Shown here: positions 1-11,626 of the stretch, one piece after another
Position numbering within the stretch: the stretch's first letter is position 1
Layout: every line of letters begins with the position of its first letter
NCBI GenBank assembly: GCA_030141605.1
Contig: JAQGDQ010001642.1
Span: 1 to 31,244 of the forward strand
Direction: 5' to 3'
Length of the DNA stretch: 31,244 bases
Origin: Tubiluchus corallicola
Taxonomy: Eukaryota > Priapulida > Priapulimorpha > Priapulimorphida > Tubiluchidae
Position numbers and translations under genes: made by a program
Notes under the pieces: generated by a model
What the model was told of the DNA's origin: nothing
The model's database searches: none
What the model saw: the letters and a program-made list of their open reading frames with translations, nothing else

Positions 1-605
<605 letters not shown>

Positions 606-993
606 AAAGATGATGATGACAAACTAAAATTATCATTAGACTCAAACGATTCTGAAATTCTCCAAATTGCTTGTAATTTTGTTTTAAAATGTTTCAGTTC
701 TAGGATGTAATTATAATAAAAAAAACGAACTATATATACAACAAACATCACTTATGTAAATTAAATACAATATGTGCATGAAACTACATTAAATTTGTGT
801 TTATGTACATTTATGTTGTATCATTGAGTTTATACATCAAAGTTTGATGTTCTGTCTTTAGCTTAAATTATTGACTTTGACTTGTAAAATTGTATTCTTA
901 GTATATGATTTTATAGCGTTATATGTGTATGTAATTATATCTTTGTAATCAGTGTCTGTATTATGTGAATTGTAATTGTAATTGTAGTTACCC

Positions 994-999
994 AATAAA
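994..999 (+). terminator. Candidate polyadenylation signal AATAAA
   Basis: A canonical AATAAA lies in a 0.4 kb AT-rich non-coding stretch (711-1015) with 3'-UTR-like composition. It is followed by three ATGAAAWAT-like short direct repeats at 1002-1026. It would fit the end of a + strand transcript that starts outside or at the left edge of the window, but AATAAA is frequent in AT-rich DNA. Confidence 0.25.
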
Positions 1000-1026
1000 A
1001 TATGAAAAATATGAAATATGAAATAT

Positions 1027-1550
1027 TATGTCTCACAGAATGTTCTGGATTGGCCGGAATTAAACAAACACGAAGGCGATATAATTTATTTGAAGAAGCT
1101 GATAGGTTCAGGAAACCCTTTGTGTCAGTTTTTAGCAGGAAATCATATTTTTTACTACCTAATTAAAAAAGTATCTTACAGAAGAAAACAGAAAAACATT
1201 TTCTGGGTTAAAAGGTGACTTTTTTATTAGACACTTAACTGAACACCACAAACGTGTTTTATAGAAAGTTCTTATAATTTACTTTTTCGTAATCTATGAT
1301 AGGCGGCATTATTAGACGACCTACTCGACCACGTGACTGTTGCAAAATCATAATCCTGTAGTGTTAAACAGAAACATATTAGAAAAATTCAAAATTGGTC
1401 AACCATCTTGCTGTTTTATCCATAGTTTATTACAGCAGTTTATTAAATCAACTTTTCGCTTTACAATAGAACTTACTGTGAAATGATTAACCAGCCAGCT
1501 TACTTTGTAAACGTATTATTATTATTACTGTTGTTATTAATATATTGGAT
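1027..1550. other. Non-coding stretch, nothing recognised
   Basis: AT-rich sequence. A 66-codon open frame at 1018-1218 has no recognisable motif. A short (TTA)n run lies near 1515-1540. I see no gene, RNA or complete mobile element here. Confidence 0.5.
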
Positions 1551-1684
1551 TTAGTTTAAACATAATTTACTATAGGATTGGATCAGACAGTTTCAACAAC
1601 ATGATTTAGGATCCTCACCACAACAGACTTTATGCACTATTTAGAAAAACATTTACAGTAAGAATAGACTATAACTACACAAGC
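1551..1684. repeat. Dispersed repeat, copy 1 (pairs with 2159-2281)
   Basis: About 125 bases starting TTAGTTTAAACATAATTTA recur about 0.6 kb downstream with scattered substitutions. Both copies pass through GATCAGACAGTTT, ACAACATGATTTA and CCACAACAGACTTTAT and end in the same TTTACAGTAAGAATAGACTAT motif that founds the adjacent 74-bp tandem array. The arrangement suggests a duplicated fragment of an unidentified mobile element flanking a tandem expansion. Confidence 0.8.
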
Positions 1685-2030
1685 TGACAAGTTTTACTAC
1701 AAGATTACATTAGACATTAGTAACATTTACAGTAAGAATTGACTATAACTACACAAGCTGACCAGTTTTACTACAAGATTACATTAGACATTAGTAACAT
1801 TTACAGTAAGAATTGACTATAATGTGTTTTTGTTTTGTTTGTTTTGTGTTGTTTGTGGTTTTTGTTTTGTTGTTTTGTGTTGTTTGTGGTTTTTGTTTTG
1901 TTGTTTTCAGTAAGAATTGACTATAACTACACAAGGGTTTTGTTTTGTTGTTTTGGTTGTTTGTGTTTTTGTTTTGTTGTAACATTTACAGTAAGAATTG
2001 ACTATAACTACACAAGCTGACAAGCACTAC
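1653..2030. repeat. 74-bp tandem repeat interrupted by GTTTT-rich inserts
   Basis: The motif TTACAGTAAGAATWGACTAT starts at 1653, 1727 and 1801, which gives a 74-bp period. It reappears in part around 1907 and at 1985. The third and fourth copies are broken by (G)TTTTGTTTTGTTG simple sequence at about 1822-1906 and 1936-1979. Short open frames on both strands are repeat-derived. Confidence 0.85.
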
Positions 2031-2158
2031 ATAATTGATTGTTTCTTAAAGGAAAAATGATGATTTTTCATATCATACCACACTCTGAAGTGCATTGAAA
2101 AGCATAAATTTTAGCACCTGTAATAACACCAAAGAGTTTCTGATTATTAAATATGAGG

Positions 2159-2281
2159 TTAGTTTAAACATAATTTATTTAGGATTAGATCAGACAGTTT
2201 GTACAACATGATTTAAGATCTTCTCCACAACAGACTTTATACACTATTTACAAGAACATTTACAGTAAGAATAGACTATAC
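2159..2281. repeat. Dispersed repeat, copy 2 (pairs with 1551-1684)
   Basis: Direct-orientation second copy of the 1551-1684 segment, ending in TTTACAGTAAGAATAGACTAT. It is diverged by substitutions and small indels, so it is an older duplication. No terminal inverted repeats or target duplications were seen. Confidence 0.8.
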
Positions 2282-2961
2282 TTAGTTTTAGTATACTTTA
2301 GTACCAAATACATTAGACATTAGTAAAAAATGACGGTTAATAAATATGAGATTAATAACTTACTTAAAAGAATTTTGTCCAACGAATGGCGACATCACAA
2401 CTGAACATAATTTTCAACAGCACAAACATTCCACGAGCGTATTGCACTTACTTAAACGAAAACAACGCTACCTGTACATAAAAAACTCGGCAAATTTCAC
2501 GAATGAGCACTCGAACGTGTGCACTACGTCACAAGTAAACACCTCGGAACCGAGAGACGATCAGCCTAAGGCCCATTTCACACTGAGGACACAAGAAAAG
2601 GCGACACACGGAATTACTGTCACAAAACTTTTGAAAATTTCCGGATTTTCTCGCAGCAAGAAGGTTCATTTCACGGTGAAGCTGAACATTTTTTCCACGC
2701 GTTCAGTTTGCTGCAGTTACTTTGCGAGTTTCATACGGTGTAAACATGGCGAAATTAAGTTATACTTACCGTATTTCTCACACACAAAGTGCATTTAACA
2801 ATGTTAGTTAATGTAAGATCAGACCTGTTTGCTTTCTTTTCCATTTTCACGAATGTAGACGTCGATGCCGCGTTAATAGAACATAAATCCGCTTTAAACC
2901 AAGCCTGGCTTCTTTGGTGGCCTTACAATATTATTTACATCGTATGCTTCGTTCATGCATG
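2282..2961. other. Unassigned stretch, possibly mobile-element derived
   Basis: A 150-codon open frame (2346-2798) and a 99-codon one (2789-3088) exist, but neither shows a recognisable domain. The stretch is less AT-rich than its surroundings and contains the related phrases CCCATTTCACACTGAGGAC (2573-2591) and CATTTCACGGTGAAG (about 2668-2682). This kind of sequence is common near DNA-transposon ends. I could not establish matching ends. Confidence 0.3.
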
Positions 2962-3200
2962 TGTAACCATGCGTTTAGTTAACCTTGCCTATAAAAAGGA
3001 AGTGTCACCGCTGACCGGTGACCCCCTATTAGCAGGTACCACAAAGGGTGGTCCCCCTTTTTCTTGTTTGTTATATAGGCCTGTATGAGAGATTATTTAA
3101 TGTGCTGTGAATTATGTGATTATTTTTGTTATAATTTGTAACGTAATGTAAAGTGTAACAGTTAAATTTGTTAATAAAGTGTATTATTAGTGTGGCCACA
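2962..3200 (+). mobile_element. Candidate solo LTR, low confidence
   Basis: About 240 bases start TGTAACC and end GGCCACA. They hold a TATA-like CTATAAAAAGG near 2989 and AATAAA at 3173-3178 in the order expected of an LTR (promoter, then polyadenylation signal, then a TG...CA boundary). The ten bases TGTGGCCACA at 3191-3200 are a perfect palindrome. I found no clear target-site duplication and no primer-binding site or second LTR, so an ordinary promoter-like coincidence remains possible. Confidence 0.25.
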
Positions 3201-3569
3201 ATTTATACAAATCGTTCGTTATGTTTCTCTAATGACTATTTTTGACTGGATTATTTTCACAGCACAATTAATGCAAAATCACAGGTAAGAGCAAATCAAT
3301 CAATACCCACTAAGGTTTAAGCGTAATGCAACCCTTTCACTGCCACAAATTAAACATAAATTAGTGTTAACAGTGCACGATCAGGACAGGCTCTGCCTCT
3401 CTTTAATAAAGCTATTTGGCATCAAATTCAATTTTTTTTCGATAATAAAATCGTCAATCTGTTAAAATCGAATCTTAGAATTTTATGCTTAAATGTGTTA
3501 AATAAGAATGAAGTTACTGCCTAGTTAAATTTAAGACTGAATTCTTCGAGGATTGCTAACGAAAATGGA
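3201..3569. other. Non-coding stretch, nothing recognised
   Basis: AT-rich sequence with no open frame of note and no repeat structure visible by eye. It precedes a sharp rise in GC content at the start of the 71-bp minisatellite. Confidence 0.5.
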
Positions 3570-4508
3570 ACGCGCAGTACTTCTGCGGGCAGTTTTACTC
3601 GCGAGGAGGATGCACAGCTTTCAGTTGGCCGCAGAATTGCTTGTGCAGTACTTCTGCGGGCAGTTTTACTCGCGAGGAGGATGCACAGCTTTTAGCTGGC
3701 CGCAGAATTGCTTGTGCAGTACTTCTGCGGGCAGTTTTACTCGCGAGGAGGATGCACAGCTTTTAGCTGGCCGCAGAATTGCTTGTGCAGTACTTCTGCG
3801 GGCAGTTTTACTCGCGAGGAGGATGCACAGCTTTCAGCTGGCCGCAGAATTGCTTGCGCAGTACTTCTGCGGGCAGTTTTACTCGCGAGGAGGATGCACA
3901 GCTTTCAGCTGGCTGCAGAATTGCTTGTGCAGTACTTCTGCCATGCAGCAATTTTACTCGCGAGGAGGATGCACAGCTTTCAGCTGGCCGCAGAATTGCT
4001 TGTGCAGTACTTCTGCGGGCAGTTTTACTCGCGAGGAGGATGCACAGCTTTCAGCTGGCTGCAGAATTGCTTGTGCAGTACTTCTGCCATGCAGCAATTT
4101 TACTCGCGAGGAGGATGCACAGCTTTCAGCTGGCCGCAGAATTGCTTGCGCAGTACTTCTGCCATGCGGCAGTTTTACTCGCGAGGAGGATGCACAGCTT
4201 TCAGCTGGCCGCAGAATTGCTTGCGCAGTACTTCTGCGGGCAGTTTTACTCGCGAGGAGGATGCACAGCTTTCAGCTGGCCGCAGAATTGCTTGCGCAGT
4301 ACTTCTGCGGGCAGTTTTACTCGCGAGGAGGATGCACAGCTTTCAGCTGGCCACAGAATTGCTTGCGCAGTACTTCTGCCATGCGGCAGTTTTACTCGCG
4401 AGGAGGATGCACAGCTTTCAGCTGGCCACAGAATTGCTTGCGCAGTACTTCTGCCATGCATGCACAGCTTTCAGCTGGCCACAGAATTGCTTGCGCAGTA
4501 CTTCTGTA
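3570..4508. repeat. 71-bp minisatellite, about 13 units
   Basis: The landmark GCGAGGAGGATGCACAGCTT recurs every 71 bases (3601, 3672 and on). Some units have the variant CTGCCATGCAGCAATTTT instead of CTGCGGGCAGTTTT, which makes them 75 bases. The last unit is shortened and fuses CATGCATGCACAG. Each unit carries the palindromes CTCGCGAG and AGTACT, and most carry CAGCTG. Units are GC-richer than the flanks. All three + frames stay open because no unit contains a stop and 71 is not a multiple of three, so the three overlapping 270-320-codon frames are artefacts of the repeat. Confidence 0.95.
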
Positions 4509-5256
4509 ATATCTTTGACTATCATCAGCAGGGAACCTTCAGAGAAAAAGCTCTTAATGGAGCAACGCTGGCTTCTTTACTTCTTAATCATTGAGGCGCG
4601 GTTCCGCAGGGCATAAGCTTACTTAGCAGTCAATTTACGTTTGTGGTAATAATATGAAGTACATAGCTGATTAAAGAGGCGCTTAGCGAACATCATCGCC
4701 ATTTTAATAGAGTCATCTGTATGCAGTAGCTATGGCCTATTAGTGAAAGAGGAAAAAACAGGTCTGGCTTCACCTTGACCTGCACTATTAATTATACTTT
4801 GTATGTGAGAAACATATTATATATTACGCTATATATTATTTATTACATATAAGTTACTAAGCTGTGACCCAAAGTTTAAGGGCGTCGTAACACACTGCAG
4901 ACAGTTACTGAGCGCAGCTTCTATATAACTGCCACATAACGAACAGGTGCAAGGTATTACACAACAAGCAGTTGCACAGCCTGTTTGAACGTGAGCGCTA
5001 TGCAAATACATGTAATTAACAACGACCACGTAGAAACTATGTTAATAGCGTTTCTAACACACCACAAGTAATTGTTTAATATGCCCATTACATAAACAAC
5101 CATAATAGAGATGGACGAGACGGAACTATCAGCCTGGGGATTCGTAAAGCCTGAACGGCCCTGAACGGGCAGATTGTAATCTAGAAACTTGGAACAAGCT
5201 AAACTAGAGCTTTAATTAATACTTCTTCTTTTTTTAAAATTCACTGGTTATGAGTA
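4509..5256. other. Non-coding stretch, nothing recognised
   Basis: AT-rich sequence. Only short open frames, without recognisable motifs, are present. No RNA gene or mobile-element end was identified. Confidence 0.5.
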
Positions 5257-5445
5257 TACGACGAAACACGACTAAATACGACGAAACACGACGAAATACG
5301 ATGAAATACGACGAAATACGATGAAATACGACTAAATACGACGAAATACGACGAAATACGACTAAATACGATGAAATACGACGAAATACGACTAAATACG
5401 ACGAAATACGATGAAATACGACGAAATACGACGAAATACGATGAA
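5257..5445. repeat. 10-bp tandem array (ACGAAATACG type)
   Basis: About 18-19 decamers of the form AYGAAATACG or ACTAAATACG. Variants at positions 2-3 (CG, TG, CT) alternate in a partly higher-order pattern. The minus-strand frame across it reads as Ser-Tyr-Phe-Val-Val-Phe repeats and is repeat-derived. Confidence 0.93.
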
Positions 5446-5830
5446 GACTTTCGGAAGATTACGTTTTGCAAATCAAAATTGAAATAATGAAAGTCCAAAA
5501 GAGAAAATTGATTGACGTAATTTATTGATCCCGTGATTTATCTTCCTTGTTCTATTGGCATTTTACGTAAAATGACAGTATGCCATTTGTCCAGACATAA
5601 AAGATTATGAATATTGAAAGTGAACTTGAATGAAACTACAGTAAAATCAAACTTTACTAGATGTCAGTAAGGAAATGGCTTCTTCCGAGCAATAACATCG
5701 TCTTGAAGAAATAAGACCAATGTTAAAGAAAGGATTTTTGGCGATTAAGCAGCAAAGGCAGTCATCTACAGCAAGCTTTAGTCTAACGTCAACAAAGAAG
5801 TTTTGGAAAAGTGTGTGATTGTGTATGTGC
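5446..5830. other. Non-coding stretch, nothing recognised
   Basis: AT-rich sequence. A 61-codon minus-strand frame at 5647-5832 has no recognisable domain. Confidence 0.5.
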
Positions 5831-5988
5831 AATAAGTCTAATCATAGTTTCGTTGTGCGCACGCGCAGCTGCTGTAGGTCAAAGATTAAGTGTACCACAG
5901 CAACGCGTCTTAATTACAACCGTCTCGACGCATGTGTGCAAAAGAAAGCCACGTGCCACATCAGTTCAGTAACTTCAGTTGCTTTACG
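5831..5988. repeat. Dispersed repeat, copy 1 (pairs with 6578-6731)
   Basis: About 155 bases share the phrases AATAAGTCT, TGTACCACAGC, ACGCGTCTTAA, CATGTGTGCAAA, CATCAGTTCA and TAACTTCAGTTG with a second direct copy about 0.75 kb downstream. Copies differ by substitutions and small indels. The origin is unknown; no terminal repeats were found. Confidence 0.8.
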
Positions 5989-6051
5989 TAATCTGTGCGA
6001 AAAGTGATTTACTAGCAGGATTTTGTATTTGTGTTCTTATAGAAAAGAACA

Positions 6052-6202
<151 letters not shown>

Positions 6203-6577
6203 GCTTAGGAACAAGAAAAAATGAGCTACGTGAGGTTGTAGCAAGCGGTTAAAACTGTTACTATTACAATAGCATAGGCTGTGAGGCGTTGTCAAGTGTA
6301 CACAAATGCATTGTCTGCTACAATTAAACTTTGACATTTTCACGATCATCATCAATCCCTGGAGCTGCGAAATAGCTGATTACTCACACAATAATAGTCC
6401 ATTGTGATCCGTGCTGTAGGCGTGCCGAGTTGAAAGCCATCAGAACGGTAAACAGCGACAATGATAAACAATTAAAAATGGGTTTCGTTGAATTTGATTT
6501 GCATTTGGCTGTAGATTGAACAAACTTTTGAATTGAGAGTGTGAACTTGCGATGAACAATGTACCACTACTACTAAT
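6203..6577. other. Non-coding stretch, nothing recognised
   Basis: AT-rich sequence between the (AAT)n tract and the second dispersed-repeat copy. It has a short GATCATCATCAAT phrase near 6342 but no recognisable element around it. Confidence 0.5.
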
Positions 6578-6731
6578 AATAAGTCTTTTCACAGTTTCAT
6601 TGTGCACACGCACATTTGCTGTAAGATAAATTTAAATGTACCACAGCGACGCGTCTTAACTACAACATTTGCGTAACATGTGTGCAAAGTAGACGTCTGA
6701 CGCATCAGTTCAATAACTTCAGTTGTTTTAA
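6578..6731. repeat. Dispersed repeat, copy 2 (pairs with 5831-5988)
   Basis: Direct second copy of the segment at 5831-5988. It retains TGTACCACAGCGACGCGTCT, ACATGTGTGCAAAG and TCAATAACTTCAGTTG. Confidence 0.8.
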
Positions 6732-6959
6732 GGACAAGAACGTCAGGGCCAAGAACGTGACTTTGAAGAGCTCGTAACTTGACGTTTAATCGTCTACAAT
6801 CAGTTTGTCAGAATACTGAAATATTGTTGACAACTTTTCCTTTAATTAGGCTTACGTTCTAAGTTTGGCTAATTAACTAAAAATGATAATTAGTTTAACA
6901 CAATCAAACACATATTACTTTCTGAAACTGCGTAAGGATGAAAATGTAAAAAAAAAGAA

Positions 6960-7040
6960 GCCTACTCTCAGATTTGAACCGGGGACCCATCAGTTATTGG
7001 TTCAATTCAGAAACTAAACATTCCGGTGGTGGAGACAGGC
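6960..7040 (-). pseudogene. Degenerate tRNA-like sequence (pol III fossil)
   Basis: Read on the minus strand, this 81-base stretch has a B-box-like GGTTCAAATC inside a weak T-arm (CCCGG TTCAAAT CTGAG, four of five pairs counting a G-T wobble). Its ends can pair as an imperfect acceptor stem (GCCTGTC with GAGTAGGC, with wobbles). A run of nine T follows within about four bases, as after pol III genes. I could not fold a convincing D-arm or anticodon arm, and no credible A box was seen. A decayed tRNA or tRNA-derived SINE head is the best reading; chance is possible. Confidence 0.25.
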
Positions 7041-7083
7041 TTTGCCATAACCTTGATAGCTTGCAAATGTTTGCAACATTTAA

Positions 7084-7540
7084 CCCTTTCATACCCGTTG
7101 TATCCCGTGGGATGCGAGAATATTTTCTGCCTTTAAAATTAACAAAATTTTAAAACTGACAGTTATTTGATCTGTTAATAGTTATTTTGATTTAAGCCAA
7201 TAACAATAGAGTAAAAATAGTGATAAAATGGCAAACTAAAAAATCTACATAGCATAAAAAACTGCGCAAGGTACAGTACTTTAGAGATGACTTTGTACAG
7301 ATCAGCATAGCGTGCATACTAAATGTCTTAAATACTTTAAAAAATTAGCAGCATTTGCTTTTTATCATGTTTAGCAACCATTGAATCCCAATGTATCCCG
7401 TGGGATGCAGGCTATATTTAGCACACGGGCAAAGGTAGAAAAAATAATTAATATGTGTAAACAAGATGGACATACTGAAGAAAAGTACCAAGCCAAAAAA
7501 AATTTTTCTTTTTAAAAAAAATAATTTGGGACTGAAAGGG
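7084..7540. mobile_element. piggyBac-type MITE, copy 1
   Basis: A 457-bp non-coding element flanked on both sides by TTAA (7080-7083 and 7541-7544). Its ends are CCCTTTCA and, inverted, TGAAAGGG. TTAA target duplication plus CCCT-type termini is the established signature of piggyBac transposons, and the small size without a transposase frame makes it a MITE. The near-palindrome ATCCCGTGGGAT occurs close to each end (7102-7113 and 7395-7406). A near-identical copy is at 11168-11626. The 63-codon frame over its right end is spurious. Confidence 0.88.
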
Positions 7541-7544
7541 TTAA

Positions 7545-7929
7545 AACAACAGCTTAGAAACTTTAGTAAACTATTAGAACTGAACTATACGACAGAGCAA
7601 AAAACAGACATAGCAGGAAAAGGGGAAGGCAATGCATTTTGCAGAGGACATGATTAATGGCTTCATTGGCTTCTAGATTTGCTTCCTCTTTCCTCGTGGA
7701 AACAGATCATTTGTTCCTCTCACTTCTCTGGTTCATGGCGACTGCTCGTACATTCACGGTTGTCTGATTTCTGAAGAAAGAGAGACAGAAAATGTAAATT
7801 TCTCAACTGTAGACATTAAACTCACGCTGAAATAAATCTTGATGCTATAACAATGAAAAGAATATTGAAAATGTTGGTTTTTTACAACTTACATTCATGG
7901 TTGCTAGTTTTTACTAGGAAATTTTCGTC
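7545..7929. other. Non-coding stretch before the GPCR TM6 exon
   Basis: AT-rich sequence with no recognised coding exon. If the GPCR gene begins further left, this is intron. Confidence 0.5.
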
Positions 7930-8490
7930 TCTGCTGTTGTTGTTGTTGTTGTTGTTCTTGTTGTTGTTGTTGCTGTTCTTGTTGTTGTTGTTGTTGTTGT
8001 TGTTGTTCTTGCTGCTGTTGTTGTTTTGTTGTTGTTGTTGTTGCTGTTCTTGCTGCTGTTGTTGTTTTGTTGTTGTTGTTGTTGTTCTTGTTGTTGTTGC
8101 TGTTGTTGTTTTGTTGTTGTTCTTGTTGTTCTTGTTGTTGTTCTTGTTGTTGTTGCTGTTCTTGCTGCTGTTGTTGTTTTATTGTTGTTTTTGTTGTTGT
8201 TTGTGGTGGTGGTGGTGCTGGTATTGATGGTGGTGGTGATGGTGGTGGTGGTGCAGGTGGTGGTGTTGGTGATGATGGTGCTGGTGCTGGTGGTGGTGAT
8301 GGTGGTGCTGGTGCTGGTGGTGGTGGTAGTGGTGGTGGTGGTGATGGTGCAGTCATCTGCACCATCAGCATTTTATTCGTTTTTGGTGCTGCTGCTGCTG
8401 TTGTCGTTGTTGTTTTGTTGTTGTTGCTGTCCGTGCTGTTGTTGTTGTTACTGTCGCCGCCGTCGCCGTCGTCGTTGTTGATGTTGTTAT
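7930..8490. repeat. Compound (TTG)n / (GGT)n / (TGC)n trinucleotide tract
   Basis: More than 0.5 kb of TTG with TTC/TGC interruptions (7930-8200), then GGT/GAT/GCT mixtures (8200-8350), then TGC/TTG/CGC (8385-8480). It ends less than 100 bases before the TM6 exon acceptor, probably inside the preceding intron. Long poly-Leu/Val/Cys and poly-Gln/Pro frames here are artefacts. Confidence 0.95.
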
Positions 8491-8583
8491 CATTCTGACT
8501 TTGCTGTGATTTCAACTATGTCTTACAAAACTTTTGCATTGTTTGTTTATCGAAGTTTTAAATCTGTGCTTCATTTTTTACAG

Positions 8584-8676
8584 ATTGTGAAGATGCTGGT
8601 CACGATCTTGTTCTCATTTGCAATCTGCTGGCTACCTTTACACGTTTTCATCTTGGTTATTGATTTTAATCAACAG
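8584..8676 (+). CDS. Neuropeptide-type class A GPCR, internal exon (TM6)
   Basis: This exon encodes 31 residues, IVKMLVTILFSF then AICWLPLHVFILVIDFNQQ. It is the sixth transmembrane helix of a rhodopsin-family receptor, with the diagnostic CWLP motif (family CWxP) in which W acts as the activation toggle. It is preceded by a pyrimidine-rich acceptor ending TTTTTTACAG and followed by a GTAAGA donor, and both junctions are phase 0. It joins in frame to the TM7 exon at 10660-10779. The family is peptide-binding (tachykinin, NPY, RYamide or NPFF-like), judged mostly from the TM7 exon. The exons for TM1-5 were not found in the upstream 8.5 kb, although short exons could have been missed. Confidence 0.88.
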
Positions 8677-8983
8677 GTAAGAGCAACTTCGTCACCACCA
8701 TAACACCTTTTCACACTTTGTTACTAACGGTTTTCCGTCTTCCGTCTCACGTTCACACCTGCACCGTTATTTTTCTTACTGTTATGTTTACTTCTTCTAC
8801 TTTTCTACTTTTTTCAACCAATTTTCCTTCCCCATCTGACAACAAACTGGGTTCAAACCCAGACGTACTTATTCTGTTTCACACTCACATTGTATGCCCT
8901 TTTCCGTAAAACCGTTCACATTTCAGGATGTAAGCTGAGTGACTTTGTTTAAAGTGGATTACATGATTAAAGTATTGAGGAAA

Positions 8984-9270
<287 letters not shown>

Positions 9271-10540
9271 GAACTGTTTTACGAGTTACTGTCAATAAGA
9301 AATTGCAAACTCTCCAGGCTGCGAGTTGATTTACTGTCTAGTGTGAACGCAACGGCGAGTAACTCAAAACTCAGTTGGGTGTCAGCTCGTGCTTATTGCT
9401 GCGGAGTAACTTGGTGTTGGTTTTGCTGTCTAAACTTGCGAGTTACTTGGCGAGTTAACTCGGCGCGAAAGTCTGATAACGCTGTAACACGTAGACTTCT
9501 GAGACGCCTCTTGCGGTGCAGTGGGTCACGTAGACGCGTCAAAAATGTTGAAATAATTACTTTTTTCATGCAAGAATCCCAGCGGGTTTCATAGCTAAGC
9601 TTTTTGCAGAAAGTTTAAAACCACATCAAACATTACCTTAAATTAACCTGATGAAAAAGTTGTACAATGTCACGTAGACGCAAAGTTAATGAAATGTTGG
9701 CGCTCCAGGAGGGCAAACTGGAGAGAGACATTGTGTCTAATTAAAAGATGCTGCGTTGCAACAGGAACATTGTTAACAGCGCCGCCTGTGGTTGGGGAAC
9801 AAAATTTAACGATTTACACTGTATGCTAATTATGTAGTTCGATATATATATATATATATGTACAATCATTACAGTTGCAATTACAAAAACAGTTCTGCAC
9901 ATACAATTGAAATTTAGATAGAACAGTTCATAGCAGATTTAATTGAAATTATTCTTAGTACCATTATTAATTAATTACACTAGTTTATTCTATATCTAAT
10001 GCTAATTTTGATTACATATTAGTCTATTTCTAATCAAGTGACTTACAATTTCTAGATATTTTTTAAAACATTTTTGTCACGTTGTCTGTATGTATTTCTT
10101 ATACTTCTATTATCAGTTGCATTTTCCTACGCTGCCCTGTGTTCATCTAATACCAGTTGGCAATCAGGAATTAAATGTTGTGGTGTTTGGATGCTGCTAC
10201 GTTGACCTCTGTCATCTTCAACAAGTCCAAATCTGTGCTGAACAGCTTTCAAACTTTTATTTAACAATAACGAAATGAAATGTTTAATGAATATGCACTA
10301 GTTTCTGTTAATCTATTAATTTTCCCAGGGGCAAAGCAAAGATATACGTTTGGGGGAGGGAGGTTTACTCCCTTGTGTATTTGCAGAGATTTGTTTCACT
10401 GTGAAATTGTCGTACTTATCAACAGTAAAACGTTAGTAAGTAACTAACCAAATGCTTTGCATTCCGAACTACGTACTTATTCAACTTTTTATGTCCCGAG
10501 GCCGAAGTCCTTATACCAGGGGAGGCCAAAAGGTCACAAC

Positions 10541-10640
10541 TACTTGATTTGATGATTGTACGATGCACAAATCCAGGCGCATGTACTTGATTTGATGACT
10601 GTACGATGCACAAATCCAGGCGCATGTACTTGATTGATTA
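10541..10640. repeat. 43-bp tandem repeat, just over two units
   Basis: TACTTGATTTGATGAYTGTA starts at 10541 and 10584, and a partial third unit starts at 10627. The repeat ends just upstream of the TM7 exon acceptor and may contain or displace its branch point. Confidence 0.85.
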
Positions 10641-10659
10641 TTGGCCATGTTTTTTACAG

Positions 10660-10779
10660 GTATCAGTGTCTTGGAGTCAGGAGGCATTCACTCTGATGTT
10701 CTGCGCATGTCACTGGCTCGCCATGTCAAATAGCTTTGTGAATCCGATCATTTATTCATTTATGAACAAAAACTTTCGG
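10660..10779 (+). CDS. Neuropeptide-type class A GPCR, internal exon (TM7)
   Basis: Forty residues, VSVSWSQEAFTLMF then CACHWLAMSNSFVN then PIIYSFMNKNFR. This is TM7 with the NPxxY signature as NPIIY, followed by the start of helix 8 (NKNFR). The CHWLAMSNS context and NPIIY are typical of peptide receptors of the tachykinin/NPY/RYamide/NPFF group. The exon is bounded by TTTTTTACAG and GTGAGT, both phase 0, and joins in frame to the TM6 exon upstream and to the helix 8/tail exon at 14716. This is established family knowledge applied to a visible motif; the ligand cannot be named from these exons. Confidence 0.93.
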
Positions 10780-11167
10780 GTGAGTGAAAGAAGCCACATT
10801 CACAATTAGACAGTGCGTGATGAAAGATCTATCATCATCATTTGCTGTATTTTGACCAACATAAAACAGAATTTTAGTTAAACACAAAATTAATTTAGTC
10901 ACCTAAAGTTTAAACACGAATTTACGGATTTAATAATTTTCAATAAATATCAAACTTAACTTATAAAATCCTGGAATCAGTGCATAAATATGACTTCGTT
11001 GTAGAATTATATTTGTATCCATGTATCCAAGTTGATACATGATGGAACATGAAAGAGGTGGTAATCTAATGAGAAAATCCCCAACAGAGAAAGAGAAACC
11101 TGACATTGTACAAGTAATCACAGATCAAAGTTACATTGAACCTTTTGTCAGATTGTTGCGACTTTAA

Positions 11168-11626
11168 CCCTTTCATACCCGTTGTATCCCCGTGGGATAC
11201 GAGAATATTTTCTGCCTTTAAAATTAATAAAATTTTAAAACTGACAGTTATTTGATCTGTTAATAGTTATTTTGATTTAAGCCAATAACAATAGACTAAA
11301 AATGGTGATAAAATGGCAAACTAGAAAATCTACATAGCATAAAAAACTGCGCAAGGTACAGTACTTTAGAGACGACTTTGTACAGATCAGCATAGCATGC
11401 ATACTGAATGTCTTAAATACTTTAAAAAATTATCAGCAGTTGCAAAATGAAGCACATTTTATGCTTCCATTGAATCAAAATGTATCCCGTGGGATACAGG
11501 CTATATCTAGCACGCGGGCACAAGTAGAAAAAAAAATTATTATGTGTAAACAAGATGGACATACTGAACAAAAGTACCAAGCCAAAAAATTTTCCTTATT
11601 AAAAAAATAATTTGGGACTGAAAGGG
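11168..11626. mobile_element. piggyBac-type MITE, copy 2
   Basis: A 459-bp element flanked by TTAA (11164-11167 and 11627-11630), with ends CCCTTTCA...TGAAAGGG. It is nearly identical to the copy at 7084-7540 over the whole length, in the same orientation. Differences include one extra C in the left ATCCCCGTGGGAT motif and a short altered segment near 11440-11465. It sits in the intron after TM7, so this insertion was tolerated within a gene. Confidence 0.88.

Noticed and set aside
2346-3088. Two overlapping + strand open frames as a gene
   Set aside because: No recognisable domain, no splice or start context, and surrounding sequence has mobile-element character.
3553-4616. Three overlapping + strand frames of 270-320 codons
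   Set aside because: They come from the stop-free 71-bp minisatellite being read in three frames; no start context, domain or splice support.
7853-8515. Poly-Leu/Val/Cys and poly-Gln/Pro frames
   Set aside because: Trinucleotide repeat translation; the tract lies directly before the GPCR TM6 acceptor and is most likely intronic.
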